DNA of 64,000 nt from Euphorbia lathyris (GCF_963576675.1 NC_088916.1:14422501-14486500); one strand, 5' to 3'; positions 24,178 to 35,808 are shown, counted from the stretch's first letter. Numbers and translations are program-made. The notes: generated by a model from the letters alone, not told the origin.

Positions 24178-24910
24178 TTTAATTTTTTTTTGACCCAGAC
24201 GTGACAAATAAGTTGAAATAATGTGTTATTAATATTTTTTATCGATAATATTTAGATTATTGTTATATTTTTTTTGAATTAGTTCTAATATTATTTAATA
24301 GTAATAGATAAATTAGTTTATTATTAGTATGGTAGTAGATGTTTTATATAATGATTTTTTTTATTGGTACATAGTTATAACTTAATATTTTATAGGATTT
24401 TATTTCACTGTCCTTTTGAAATTTTATAGATACATCTTAATAATTAGATTATAATTAAAATTGAAAAGTAATAAAAAGAAGTAATAAGTTATCTTCACTG
24501 CCGATTCGAGATAAAATATTACATTGATTGATAGTTACGATAATTGGTAGATGAAGAGTCTTACATATTGAATTTTTAAGCAGTTGATTGAGAGTAATTA
24601 TTTTTAAATTTATAAAATAAAGGAAATAGTTTCAGAACTTAAGAAATAAATAAAATTAAAATTTTATAATTTAGACATCTGAACTAAAAAAAATTCATAT
24701 ATACAATTATAAAATTTATACAATAACAAATATTTAACTTATTATTCAACACCGACAAAAGGATGTATTTTTCCTTTTGTATATTTCGTGGTAAATTTGT
24801 ATAGTAGATATTATTATTTTTTTAGAACTTTATTAAGATACAGAAATTTCTATTGTTAGTAAAACCTGAAAAGTTATATTCTAACATTTTTGTATCATAT
24901 TATATAAATT
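24178..24910. repeat. Left arm of a degenerate 0.7-kb inverted repeat
   Basis: This AT-rich stretch is the reverse complement, with many differences, of 57983-58682. Shared blocks include AAATAATGTG, TAGTAGATGTTTTATATAAT, the region around ATTACATTGATT and TGTTAGTAAAAC. The arms flank G1 together with about 1.2 kb of older DNA. It has no coding capacity. Confidence 0.78.
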
Positions 24911-24913
24911 TTA

Positions 24914-24941
24914 CTAGTAGTATTCCCGCGCATTGCGTGGG
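24914..24941 (-). mobile_element. Helitron-type 3' terminus
   Basis: On the minus strand the sequence reads CCCACGCAATGCGCGGG (a GC-rich hairpin), AATACTA and CTAG, followed by T. That is the usual Helitron end: a hairpin about ten bases before CTRR, inserted between A and T. The matching inverted arm at 57977-57990 lacks this insert and shows the intact A/T site. The 5' TC end and a helicase gene are not found, so the right border is unknown. Confidence 0.55.
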
Positions 24942-25711
24942 ATTACTAAATTTCAATTTAATGAATTATTTTTTAATTATGTATCACTTTCATATAATTA
25001 TATAAATTTTTTATTTTAAAATAATTTAAATTAACAAAAAATAATTATTTTTAAAAATGAGTTTGTACAATTTTTCGTTTGAATAGTTTATGATAAATTT
25101 AATCTCATCCATCTTTAATGTATAAGTAGTAATTGTATTGAAAATAATATATTTTAATAGTTAGATTATAAAGCAAAGTAATAAGTATTAATTATTTTAT
25201 TTTATTAAAAAATTCGAGCATAATGATCCTGGGAGAAGCTGTCCACATCAGTAGGTTGTCGAATCCTTGAGGGTCGTTGGTAAGAGGCGATAAAAAACGA
25301 TATTAGTGGCTATTTTTGCTTCCATCATTCATCTAAAGTTCTTCACATGGGTTGTTGGATCCCTCGCACCATATTTTTTTATATATTTATTTTTTATATT
25401 AAATTTATTAATTTGATATGAGGTTTTGATATTAAAAAATGTTTTTATATTAGTATAATTTTTATGAATATAGTTAATACTATACTATTTTTTTAATAAA
25501 GGTTGGGACGAGGTCAAGTGCCCAGACATCGTTATAAGATTAAATATGAATAGAAATATAATTTTCATATGATTCTTGAATACTAACTGAACCCCGGTTA
25601 CACTCCAGTTAAACCTCAAACTTTTGACCTATTTTTCGGTTTTTTGACCCGTCTGGTTTTGACAATCATGGATAATACATTAAGAAATGAGTTCTTCCAT
25701 ATATGTAATAG
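24942..25711. other. AT-rich DNA between Helitron end and G1
   Basis: It may be the body of the Helitron-like element. Parts near 25120-25200 resemble 24430-24490. No gene or further structure is recognised. The last five bases (GATAG, 25712-25716) are the G1 target duplication. Confidence 0.4.
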
Positions 25712-25716
25712 GATAG

Positions 25717-26551
25717 TGATGAGGGCATCCTTTCCCCAAGTTCGAACCCGGAGCCGAGAGACGGAACGCGGGGGAGACCATCCGAAGGAGGCGAGAGCAA
25801 GGGCAGCTAGCAGAGCACGCGGGGCGTGCCTCCTCATACGCGGAGCGTGGAGAGTCCCATTTCCAGATGAAAGTCCAGTAGCCTATCCACGCGGGGCGCC
25901 CCCACCATGTGCGAGGAGCGTGGAGCCAACCTCCGGAGCAAAGAATGCCCAGGAGGTTGGTCACACGGGGCGTGCCACCATGGACGCCACGCGTAAAACC
26001 GACCAGTCCGAGTCTCCAGGTCCAGGGGGTCAAGGATGCGGGGCGTGATGCCGGAGGCGCGGGGCGTGCTCAGGAGAGAAGACTTCTCCACCAAGTTCTT
26101 CATTATTGGGGACCATTTTTGCTCCATATGAAATTACAACGCGGGGCGTGATGCTGGAGGCGCGGGGCGTGCTCAGGAGAGAAGATTTCTCCACCAAGTT
26201 CTTCATTGTTGGGGACCATTTCTGCTCCATATGAAATTATTGTTTTGCCACTACTCTTTACTTACTAAAACTACCCTTACTATTTCCCTTTTCCATTGTG
26301 ACCCTATCCTTGATGCTAAACTAGAAACCCTACTTAGGGGCTTTAGGGTCCTTTCCCTCATGTTTAGGAAAGAGTATATAAACTCTCATTTTTGTAATGT
26401 TTAGTAACTTTTATGAAATTGAATATCAAGCCTCCATTGGAGCTCAAGGTTATCCTTGTTTGGGTTTATTCAACCTTCCAGTTTAGCTAGAGAAGTTTGT
26501 AATCTTTGTGAGTTTACGATTAAAACTCTCAGTCGACTTCAATCTATATCA
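25717..26551 (+). repeat. G1 5' LTR, 835 bp
   Basis: TG/CA ends, a TATA box TATATAAA at 26375-26382, and a unique GC-rich part with repeated CGCGGGGCGTG. It is matched by the split 3' LTR. Confidence 0.93.
25820..26230 (+). repeat. CGCGGGGCGTG repeats and about 100-bp tandem duplication in the G1 LTR
   Basis: The word CGCGGGGCGTG and close variants (CGCGGAGCGTG, CGCGGGGCGCC) occur about nine times in 400 bases. A unit of roughly 100 bases, from GCGGGGCGTGATG to CATATGAAATTA, is present twice in tandem (about 26037-26135 and 26142-26240). The second LTR part (56865-57290) has the same arrangement. The region is far richer in G+C than its surroundings and lies upstream of the TATA box, so it may be a U3 control region. 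Confidence 0.85.
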
Positions 26552-26553
26552 GT

Positions 26554-26565
26554 TGGTATCAGAGC
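26554..26565 (+). other. G1 primer binding site (initiator Met-tRNA)
   Basis: TGGTATCAGAGC starts two bases after the 5' LTR. It is the same type as in C1 and C2. Confidence 0.92.
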
Positions 26566-26601
26566 CGAGTCGTTTTCCTTCCCGGAGACTTCTTCTCGGA
26601 A

Positions 26602-27940
26602 ATGGTTCAACCACGTATCACAAATGAAGCCACCGGATCCATGGAGCAATGAGTAGAGGGGCTTGAAGGTGCCATGAGGCAACTAACAGACTCCTTACGA
26701 GTGCTAGACGAGAAACACGACTCAAGTAAGCGGGATATCCTTCTTTCCATTGAAGGGTTAAGACTCAAAGGCCGGAACACTCAAGCTCTTCTCACCGGAG
26801 AACCTCACCGGCAACATGAAGAGTAAATTCGCCCCCAACATGAACGAAAACCAACACCACCCCCTAGAAAAAATCATGCACCACAACTAATGGACCCTCG
26901 CGTTCAAGAGGTAAGACGAACTAATCCCGTGAACATTAGAAATATTGATAGTTATAGTGATGGGGATCTATTTGATAATTTTGAGATGCCTAGGATTGTT
27001 AGGAATATGGGGATTAGAATGGATGATGATGCTTTGAATGATAGGCATAGGAATGATATGCATGCGAATGATGTTGTTGGTCCCGTGCATGTGCATGTCG
27101 TGAATATGGATATTGTTCATAATGATGTTGTAGGTGGTTATGAGAGGGAACATTTGGGTTTGAATGATCCGTATGGGGGTAGGGTAATGAAAGAGGCGGA
27201 TATAAAGGCGAGCCAAATATAAGAATGGCCTATGGGGGAAACTTTGAGAGGGATGATTCCTTCAAATTGAAAGTGGATCTACCGTTATTTGGGGGAGAAC
27301 TAGAGGGTTTTCTCGATTGGTTGCTAGAAGTGGAATGGTTCTTTGACTATGCGGACATACCGGAGGATCGGAAAGTCTGTTTAGTGGCTTATCGGTTGAA
27401 AGGGGGAGCTTCGGTTTGGTGGGATAATGTCAAAAAGGGGAGAAGAGGAGGAGGAAGGGAGCCGATTAGATCTTGGCTTAGAATGAAGTCGATGTTGAGG
27501 GAGAGGTTTCTACCACCTGACTACGAGTAATACATCTACAGTTCTTACCAGAATTGCTCTCAAGGTGCAAGGAGTGTGCACGAGTACACCTCAAAGTTTT
27601 TGCGGCTTTCGGCAAGGGCTAACTTGTCGGAAACTGAAAGCCAAAAGACTTCAAGGTATCTTGAAGGATTGAGATACAACATTCAAGACCAGATTGGAAT
27701 GCAAATGGTAATTCGGGTCCAAGACGCTCATAACTTAGCATTGAAGGCTGAGTCGCAATTGCGTTTGAGGGGGCGTGACGGCTATAAGAGAGCCGGGGTT
27801 GAGAGTACATATGAGGGAGAGGAGCTCCCAAAGGAAGTGACAAAGGCAAGGGCATTGCTAGCTCAAGCGATCCCAAGGCGCCTAGTGCAGGAAAGGCACC
27901 TAGTGGGGATGTATGGCCTTTCAAGGAGATGGAAAATTTT
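26602..27940 (+). pseudogene. G1 gag, N-terminal and middle part, broken
   Basis: The probable start is ATG 26602 (MVQPRITNEATG). TGA near 26650 and TAA near 26824 interrupt the first frame, which continues as MDPRVQEVRRTNPVNI at 26890. Near 27222 the frame shifts to MAYGGNFERDDSFKLKVDLP, and the usual gypsy Gag block follows (FLDWLLEVEWFFDYADIP, LKGGASVWWDNV, then EYTSKFLRLSARANLSETES). A TAA at 27528-27530 lies in the Gag block. After 27830 a further shift makes a Ser/Gly/Pro linker (GKGIASSSDPKAPSAGKAPS), which runs into the hAT remnant. The zinc knuckle [14 protein letters not shown] comes after the remnant at about 29270-29310. Confidence 0.85.
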
Positions 27941-29230
27941 ACTTGATAATGTTCCTGGATTAACTGTGAAATACTTGTCAAATACTCATTGGGAGAGTAG
28001 AATTAACAGTGTCAAAGCTATTAGATATCAATGTCCCCAAATAAAATTAGCTTTGTGGGAATTATATGATTCTTGTGAAAATGATGCAAAGTCAAAGAGT
28101 GAAGCAGAAAGTTTGGCTAATGCACTCTCTAGTTATGAGTTTTTGCTTAGTATAGTGATTTGGTATGAAATTTTATTTGCTGTTAATGTGGTGAGAAAAA
28201 AATTGCAATTTAAGTCAATGTGCATAGACACTACCATACAACAAATAGAAGGAGTGATATCGTACTTCAAAAAGTATAGAAGTGAAGGCTTTACAAATAC
28301 TATTGATATTGCTAAAAGTCTTGCACTTGAAATGGATATAGAGCCTACTTTTCCAACCAAACGTTGTATTATTAGGAAAAAAACAATTTGGGGAGAACAA
28401 TGAGAATGAAGTAGTTAACTCGCCTGAAGAGTCATTTAGACTTGATTATTTTGTGGTTGTTATGGATATGGCAATTAAATCGCTAAATGAAAGGTTTGAG
28501 CAATTGAAGACATTTGAAAACATATTTGGATTTTTATATGATTCGAATAAGTTAAAGTCATTGGATGATAGTGAGTTGAGAGGATGTTGTGCTCATTTTT
28601 ACTCTACTTTTTCTCATGAAAATTTATCAGATGTTGATTTGGAGGATCTTTATTCTGAATTGAAAATTTTACAAATGACTCTGCCTACAGAATTGTTATC
28701 CGCCACTGAAATTCTTATGTTTGTCAAATCTGCAGATTGTTATCCTAATGTTTCAATTGCTTATAGAATTTTATTAACTGTTCATGTAACAGTAGCATCA
28801 GCTGAAAGAAGTTTTTCAAAGCTTAAATTAATAAAAACATACTTGAGATCATCAATGTCGCAGAAAGGTTGAATGGTTTAGCAACTTTAGCTATTGAGAA
28901 GGATATGTTAGGAGCTATTGATGTTGATGCTATCATTAATGATTTTGCATCTCAAAATGCTAGAAGAACCCGCTTCTTATGAGAAATTATATCTTGTTTT
29001 GCAGGTGAGACCATAGGAGGTGATGATTTTAGAAGAACAAGCGATGATTTTTAGAAGAATTTTGTATGATAAACGACGACAATAGTAGAATAGGGATCCG
29101 AATGCAAAAAAAATTAATATTTAAAAATCGATTTTTGAAGGATTTTATCATGTATAAATTTTTTTTTTTATTAAAAGGGCCCCGATTGCTTATTTTGCCT
29201 AGGGCCCCTGAATTCTCAGGACCGGCCCTA
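27915..29230 (+). mobile_element. hAT (ZMYM1/TTF-like) transposase remnant inside G1 gag
   Basis: RRWKILLDNVPGLTVKYLSN, HWESRINSVKAIRYQCPQ, KSEAESLANALSSYEFLL and, after a frame change near 28400, RLDYFVVVMDMAIKSLNERF and the C-terminal dimerisation block VTVASAERSFSKLKLIK are typical of plant hAT transposases annotated as zinc finger MYM-type protein 1-like. The TTF zinc finger and the first catalytic part are missing, so the left end is deleted or was never inserted. The right end AGGACCGGCCCTA at about 29230 looks like a hAT terminus. Its join to gag at the left is seamless, so the ORF across it is an accident. Confidence 0.82.
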
Positions 29231-32200
29231 TAGAGGTAACATCCCCTATGGAAGGCCGGCTCCATTCAAATGCGTTCGATGCAATGAGCCGGGTCACCGT
29301 TCCAATGATTGCCCCAAGAGGAGGAGCACCAACATGGTTGAGCGGTATGAAGATGAGGATGAATATGATGACGAAGGGGATGTTTGTTGTGATCCGATTG
29401 ATGATGAGTATGATGGGGAGTATGATGGTGGCCAAGCCATATATTTAGTGAGGCGACTCCTAGTCTCGAGTAGAGTAGAGGCGGACCAAAGGCACCAATT
29501 GTTCCGAACCCGATGTCTAGTGCAAGGGGTGAAGTGCAATGTGATCATTGATAGTGGCAGCCAAAAGAACATTATTAGCGACACCGCGGCTAAGAGGTTC
29601 GGCTTGGTTATGGAGGCGCACCCTAGTCCGTATAGTGTGGGGTGGATCAAGAACGTGGGAGAGATGAAGGTCACCCAAAGGTGTCGGGTACCTCTTGAGA
29701 TTGGAGAGTACCGAGACGAGGTCTATTGTGACATTGTGGAGATGGATGCTTGCCACCTATTGTTGGGGCGTCCGTGGCATTTTGATAGGGATGCTGCCCA
29801 TGCCGGAAGGAAGAACACCTATAGGTTTGTGAAGGAAGGAGTTCGGCATGTACTCACACCTATTGTGGGAGAGGCTAAGACCAAAAATAAGTCTACCTTG
29901 ATCGTTTTCCCAAATCACAAGGCATTTATTAATGAGTGTGAGGAAAGTCAAACAGTCTATGTAGTTATGGTGAAATCTAGCACACCGTCGAATGGGGTAG
30001 GAAGCGAGGATGGAGAAGTTTCGGAAGATGTGGGAAGATTGCTTAATGAGTTCCGTGACGTCTTTCCGGAAGAGTTGCAATATGGATTACCACCTCTACG
30101 GGACATCCAACACCATATTGATCTTGTGCCGGGAGCTAGTTTGCCTAGCCTCCCTCACTACCGGATGAGTCCCAAGGAGAGTGAAGTGATGAAGGAGAAG
30201 GTGGAAGAGTTGATAAGTATGGGCTATATTAGGGAGAGTGTGAGTCCATATGTGGTGCCGGCATTGTTGACACCCAAGAAAGATGGTTCGTGGAGGATGT
30301 GTGTATATAGCCGAGCCATCAACAAGATCACTATACGGTACAAGTTCCCGATTCCCCGACTTGATGATATGCTTGACCAATTGGGTGGGTCCAAGGTCTT
30401 TTCGAAGATTGACTTGAGAAGTGGGTACCACCAAATTCGGATTAAGGCGGAATATGAGTGGAAGACGGCGTTTAAGACGCGTGATGGATTTTATGAGTGG
30501 CTAGTGATGCCATTCGGGATGACCAATGCACCGAGCACTTTCATGAGGTTGATGAACCAAGGCTTGCGTCCGGTGATTGGGAAGTTTGTTGTGGTCTACT
30601 TCGATGATATTCTCATCCATAGTAAGACAATGGAAGAGCATGTAGAGCACTTAAGGTCCGTCTTAGCATTACTTCGGGAGAACCAACTCTTTGCCAACAC
30701 TAAGAAGTGTGATTTTGTGATGGAGAGCTTGGTGTTTCTCGGGTATGTGGTCAGTAGGAATGGTATCCGGGTTGACGAAGAGAAAGTTAGAGATTCGGGA
30801 GTGGCCGACTCCGAAGATCGTTGGGGACATTAGAAGCTTTCATGGTTTAGCTACTTTCTATAGACGGTTCATCCAAAATTTCAGCGCTACTATGGCTCCC
30901 ATGACCGAGTGTTTGAAGAAGGGTAGAGGCTTCAAGTGGGAAGACGAGCAAGAGAGTAGTTTTGCCTTGATAAAGGAAAAGCTAAGCACTGCTCCGGTTT
31001 TAGCGTTTCCAGATTTTGATAAGCTCTTTGAAGTCGAGTGTGATGCGAGTAGAGTAGGAGTTGGGGGAGTGTTGATGCAAGAGGGGCAGCCCATTGCTTA
31101 TTTCAGCGAGAAACTATGTGATTCACGACAAAAGTGGGCCACCTATGATAAAAAGTTCTATGCGGTAGTGCAGGCTCTCAAGACATGGGAGCACTATCTC
31201 ATGTTGTACATCGACCACCAAGCCCTCAAGTACTTGGGAAGTCAAAAGCAACTCCGGAGCTCCATGCATGCTAGATGGTCCGCTTTTGTGGACAATTTCC
31301 CTTATCAACTTCTCCACAAAGCAAGTCAACAAAACAAAGTGGCGGATGCCTTAAGTCGAATGTTTTCACTCCTCAAAACAGTAGCCCTTTAGTTGATTTT
31401 GAGCACATCAAGGGGGAGTACCATGATGATTCGAACTTTGGAAGTGAGTGGGAGAAGTGTAGGAGTGGCACTGAAGGGAGCGAGTATCAGTTGGTTGATG
31501 GTTTCGTCATGAGGGGGGGTCAGTTGTGTCTTCCGGGTACGTCTATACGAGAAAGAGTGATCCAGGAACTACATGGAGGAGTCTTAGGAGGTCATTTTGG
31601 TAGGGACGAGACCTTTGAAGTGGTTAGCTCCCGATACTTTTGGCCTAAGATGAGGAGAGATGTTGCGTACATCATGGAGCGATTTTGAGAGTTGCCAAAC
31701 ATCCAAGGGGCATGCTACTAATGCCGGGTTACGTATGCACCTACCAATTTCGGAAACCATTTGGGAGGACCTCTCCATGGACTTTGTGTTGGGGCTACCA
31801 AGGACCCAACGTGGTATGGATTCTATTTTCGTAGTGGTGGATAGATTCTCGAAAATGGCCCATTTCATCCCGTGTCGAAAGACTAAAGATGCCACTGCCA
31901 TTGCTAAGCTTTTCTTCCGTGAGATGGTGAGGTTACACGGGGTGCCGAAGAGCATAGTGTCGGATCGGGACACGAAATTTGTTAGCCACTTTTGGCTAAC
32001 TTTGTGGACTATTCTGGGCACCCCCTTAAAGTTTAGTACCACGGCTCAACCACAAACGGATGGGCAAACCGAAGCGGTAAACTGGACTCTGGGAAACCGA
32101 GGAAGTATGGCCCGTACCGAGTTGACAAGAAGATTAGTGCCAATGCCTACCAACTAACCCTTCATAATTGGGTTGGGAAGATGTCTTCTTCTTTCAATGT

Positions 32201-32373
32201 GCAGGACCTTAGCTTATGGAAACCGGAGGAAACGTTGCCAACCAAGGCCTCGGAGGCGAAGTCCGACTCTTGCAAAAAATGGGAGAATGATGAGGGCATC
32301 CTTTCCCTATGTCCGAACCCGGAGCCGAGATATAGAACGTGGGGGAGACCATCCGAAGGAGGCGAGAGAAAGG
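29231..32373 (+). pseudogene. G1 gag zinc knuckle and pol (protease, RT, RNase H, integrase)
   Basis: After [14 protein letters not shown] comes protease ([13 protein letters not shown]), RT ([42 protein letters not shown]), RNase H ([37 protein letters not shown]), and integrase ([65 protein letters not shown]). Frameshifts occur near 30790, 31370 and 31690. Between [10 protein letters not shown] and the C-terminal part ([17 protein letters not shown]) the rest of the integrase core is deleted. The terminal frame (SSSFNVQDLSLWKPEE) passes the polypurine tract (32272-32287) and enters the 3' LTR. It is inactive. Confidence 0.88.
32288..32373 (+). repeat. G1 3' LTR, first part
   Basis: It starts TGATGAGGGCATCC like the 5' LTR and stops at the G2 insertion. 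The last five bases AAAGG pair with CAAGG at 56850-56854 as the G2 target duplication; one base has changed from the CAAGG of the intact 5' LTR. Confidence 0.9.
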
Positions 32374-34263
32374 TGATGCGCGTTTTACGTATACGTGCAT
32401 GTGAAGGCAAGTGTACCTTAGTCGTGTATCAATTAATAAAATGTAAGTAGAGTATCGTTCCCACGAGGATGGTGATTATAAGTATTAATCTTTTTGCTCC
32501 CTATATATTATTTAAACAACCGAAATGTAGAATTTGTTGGACAACCAAGCTAAGACTTTAAGCAAGAAATGAAATGAAAATTACACAAATTACATGAGGA
32601 ATTACTTATAATGAAAGAAACTAAGACTTTTAGCTTCACTTAACCTCTTTGCTTGGTAATAACACTCAACCCCTTTTAAGTTGTTTTATCCTTCTTAAGA
32701 TGGTGATTTTTCTTATTAACTATTAGTTCTCGAGATTGGTTCTAAACTCTTGACTAATTACTTTCCCTTGGTCCGGCTCAAGTAATTAATCAAGAGAAGC
32801 ATTAAGTTTTCTCAGTTTCAAACCTTCGATTTATTACTTTCCCTTGGTCCGGCTCAAGTAATAAATCTAAGATTTGTAATAAGATTTAATCTATACCTTT
32901 TTAACATACTTTACCTTGGTCCGGCTAAAGTGATTACTTAAGATTCAAGAGAAACCGCTCAAGAAATTAGTTCTAAACTTTCGATTAATTACTTTCCCTT
33001 GGTCTGGCTCAAGTAAGTAATCCAAAGAAGCATTAAGTTTTCTTATTTCCAAACCTTCGATTTATCACTTTCACTTGGTCCGGCTCAAGTAATAAATCTA
33101 AGATTTGTAATAAGATTCATGAAAAACCTTGAAAAACCAATAAGCCACACTAAATGGTCATTAGGTCCAACTTATGAATTTCAATTAATCAATTTTAATC
33201 ACGGTCAATATAAACGATTAATTAGACTCAAGTAGAGAGTTGGCACATCTCCTATAAGCATTAAGAATCATAAGTTAGTTCTCAAAAAGGATAAAGATAA
33301 CTTAAATAGGTTAAACATAATTACCACATAATTAAGGTTAAGATCCACTTTTATCCTTAGTTAAGAGGGGTTTAGCCCATCATTAGATTAAAACACACTT
33401 TAAAAAGATAGATAATAGAGTTCATGTTAATAAAAGAGATTAAAGTTTAGAAGAAACCGTAATGACGATTACCGAACGAACTTCTTCGGTAACTTGAAAC
33501 TTACTTTTATTAGATGAACTTTTGCACAAATAACACTCTAACAATAATAACAACAACACAAAAAAACTGATTCTTAAGGAGAAGAATCAACAAAATGACA
33601 TCATAGAGGGAGGAATTTAGCCTAAGCTTGGTGTGTCTTCAAATGGCACCCAAGGCCTCCTTTTATAGTAAAATGGCATACATAATTCCAAAGACCAAGT
33701 CATCTTTATGGCCTCCCACTCCTTATCATCTGAATTTAGCATTTAAGAGAGCATGGGGGAAGATTTTAATAATTTAGGAGTTGAAATGTGTAAAGGAATC
33801 TTAGGCTTCAACATATTCATCACTTTGGATAAATTTCTGGGCCTGATTCACTTCGAATTTGGAGATGATTATTATTAGTCGTTTGTTCATCTTTCTCTTA
33901 GCTTTCCAACGCATTTTGAATCGCCTCAATCCGAGTCCGTATGAGGGAGATAAGTTGAAAATGCGAAAATGTGTCAAATCTGTCATAGTGTGAACAATTG
34001 GACTCTATTTTACAGCACCTATCCGCGACGAAGTGCACGCTGGGTGTCACTAAAATTCCTTTTTTCTGGTCCCTTTTACTCCCGAGTTGCCGCCTTAAGC
34101 CCCGACTTGGTTATTTGTGCCGAAAACCTTACGAAAGTGCCTAGAAAACACACAAATTGGCTTAGATACATAAAATGAAGAAAATATACAAAAACCATTA
34201 TTAAAATGGTACAAAATAACTAGTAATTAAATACTAAAAATGCTATAAATTACGACGATAACA
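32374..34263 (-). repeat. G2 3' LTR, 1,890 bp
   Basis: It starts TGATGCGCGTTTTACG and ends CGACGATAACA. TTTTATA at 33661-33667 reads TATAAAA on the minus strand. It holds five copies of a TTCCCTTGGTCCGGCTCAAG word (32755-33105). On the minus strand the purine-rich GTTTGAGGGTGT just inside (about 34275-34264) is the probable polypurine tract. Confidence 0.93.
32755..33105. repeat. TTCCCTTGGTCCGGCTCAAG repeats in the G2 3' LTR
   Basis: Five copies, spaced about 70-85 bases apart, each in a context TTACT...GTAATTAAT that forms an imperfect palindrome. One copy is changed to TTACCTTGGTCCGGCTAAAG. The other LTR has the same series at about 55330-55690. Confidence 0.85.
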
Positions 34264-35808
34264 ACACCCTCAAACTTAAGCTTTGCTTGTCCTTAAGCAA
34301 AGAAAAGCTGAAAACAAAATTTATCGTCGAATAAGTTAACGTAAAGACATGAATTATTTAAATCGAAAATGAGCAAAAATTCTATATTCAAATCTCGGAC
34401 TATTTCTTTGGATAAAATGATTTGTTTTTACACTCTTATTTTCCAAAACGGCATTTTTCATTATGTTGAATAAAATTAAACCAATTTAAACACCTCGCAT
34501 GGAAGTCACTCTTACGCTCAAGTGTTTAGGGCATTAAATTTTCGCTCAAATCCGATAAAGACACTAACTATTAAAAATTTGCATGGTCATCCAAATCTTT
34601 ACCAAATACGACTGACTATAAACACGATCAAAAGGTCTTTAACAGGTTGTAACGTTGGTTGAAGGTAAAGGTATGGAGAAGAGGAGATTTGTGGGTAAAT
34701 AAATTCACGGGTAATTATTTGATAGATTCACAAGAGGAATTTTGTTTTTCGGAAATTCAGAATTTTTGTAACGGAAATCTCTCTTTTATTTTTATATATA
34801 TTTTTTTCTCTTTTTTTTGACTTTATATATATAAATATCAATATGAATTATATATATATATATATATATATAAAGTATGAAATATATGAAAATAGAGAGG
34901 TATAACCGTTATATATCGCTAGAAGTGTTTGTCTGAATTTCGTATTTATTGTGAATCATCATCTCAAGCATATTGGTTACTAATTACCCATAAATTTAGG
35001 GGGAACAAAAATGGTATTTATGAAGGGAATGCGGCTTGTAACGTGGTGAAATGAATGGAATGTCTAAGCTCGAAGGGGTGAACGACGGAAAATATGTTTA
35101 AGGTGGGCTATCATTTTGAGTATGAAATGTGGGGGTAAAACAAGGAAGGCCTTAATCATATCGTGTTTTGAGCTAGACGCGTGAGGTTTTGACCGGTATT
35201 TGATTCAAATTCTCAAGTTTCGTGTAATTATGGAACACTCGTGAGAAAAAATGAAGCATTAGTGAATGCCTTTTAAATTAGGCTCAAAAACTCACTTTGG
35301 AATGGTAATGTGTGCTAATTAACTCAATTTTTATTCCTCAAAATGTAAATGTCGATTTGTTAAATACTGGGTGTAAAAGCAAAATAAAATTTCGTATTCA
35401 AAATAGTCCAAAATTCGTTTACAAAATTTAAGATTTTCAAATAAAATTTCATCCTATCAAAATTAACATTTATTCTAGATAAAATTTTATTTGATTTTCT
35501 TGCTTTGATTAAATCAAAGCTTTAGAGTGGGGTTTTATTATTTAACAAAAACATTTATTTAAAAGCTAAATAAAGGTTAAAAATAAAGGGAAAAAAACAA
35601 AAGTAGTAAAAATAAGGTGCAAATTAACACAAAAATAAAAATAAAGTGTAAACTACCATAAAATTAAAATTTAAAGTACGAAAATAACAGTTACTGAAAA
35701 TAAAAAGAACGTTCTATCATTTACTCCCATCCCCCATTAGTGTAGCGTTTTGTCCCAAAATGCGAAATAACACTAAAGCAAAAAGTAAAGGAGAGAAGAA
35801 CTCCCTGT
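34264..35808 (-). other. G2 untranslated region between third ORF and 3' LTR
   Basis: About 1.5 kb with no gene. It includes a TA microsatellite at about 34848-34872 and AT-rich runs, consistent with the long 3' non-coding region of Athila-type elements. Confidence 0.6.

Noticed and set aside
25644..26048. A 134-codon open frame across the G1 5' LTR
   Set aside because: It is made by GC-rich LTR repeats and begins outside the LTR in unrelated DNA. The matching region in the other LTR is explained as U3 sequence.
27576..28403. A 275-codon frame that could be read as a Gag-transposase fusion protein
   Set aside because: It results from a frame-shifted gag linker running into a hAT remnant. 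The gag part before it has stops and there is no sign of a domesticated gene.
29334..32287. An integrated pararetrovirus (caulimovirid)
   Set aside because: An integrase, LTRs and target duplication are present and no movement protein is seen, so it is a Ty3/gypsy element.
32755..33105. Regular repeats that could suggest a CRISPR array
   Set aside because: The spacers are not unique, the series is copied in both LTRs of a plant retrotransposon, and the genome is eukaryotic.
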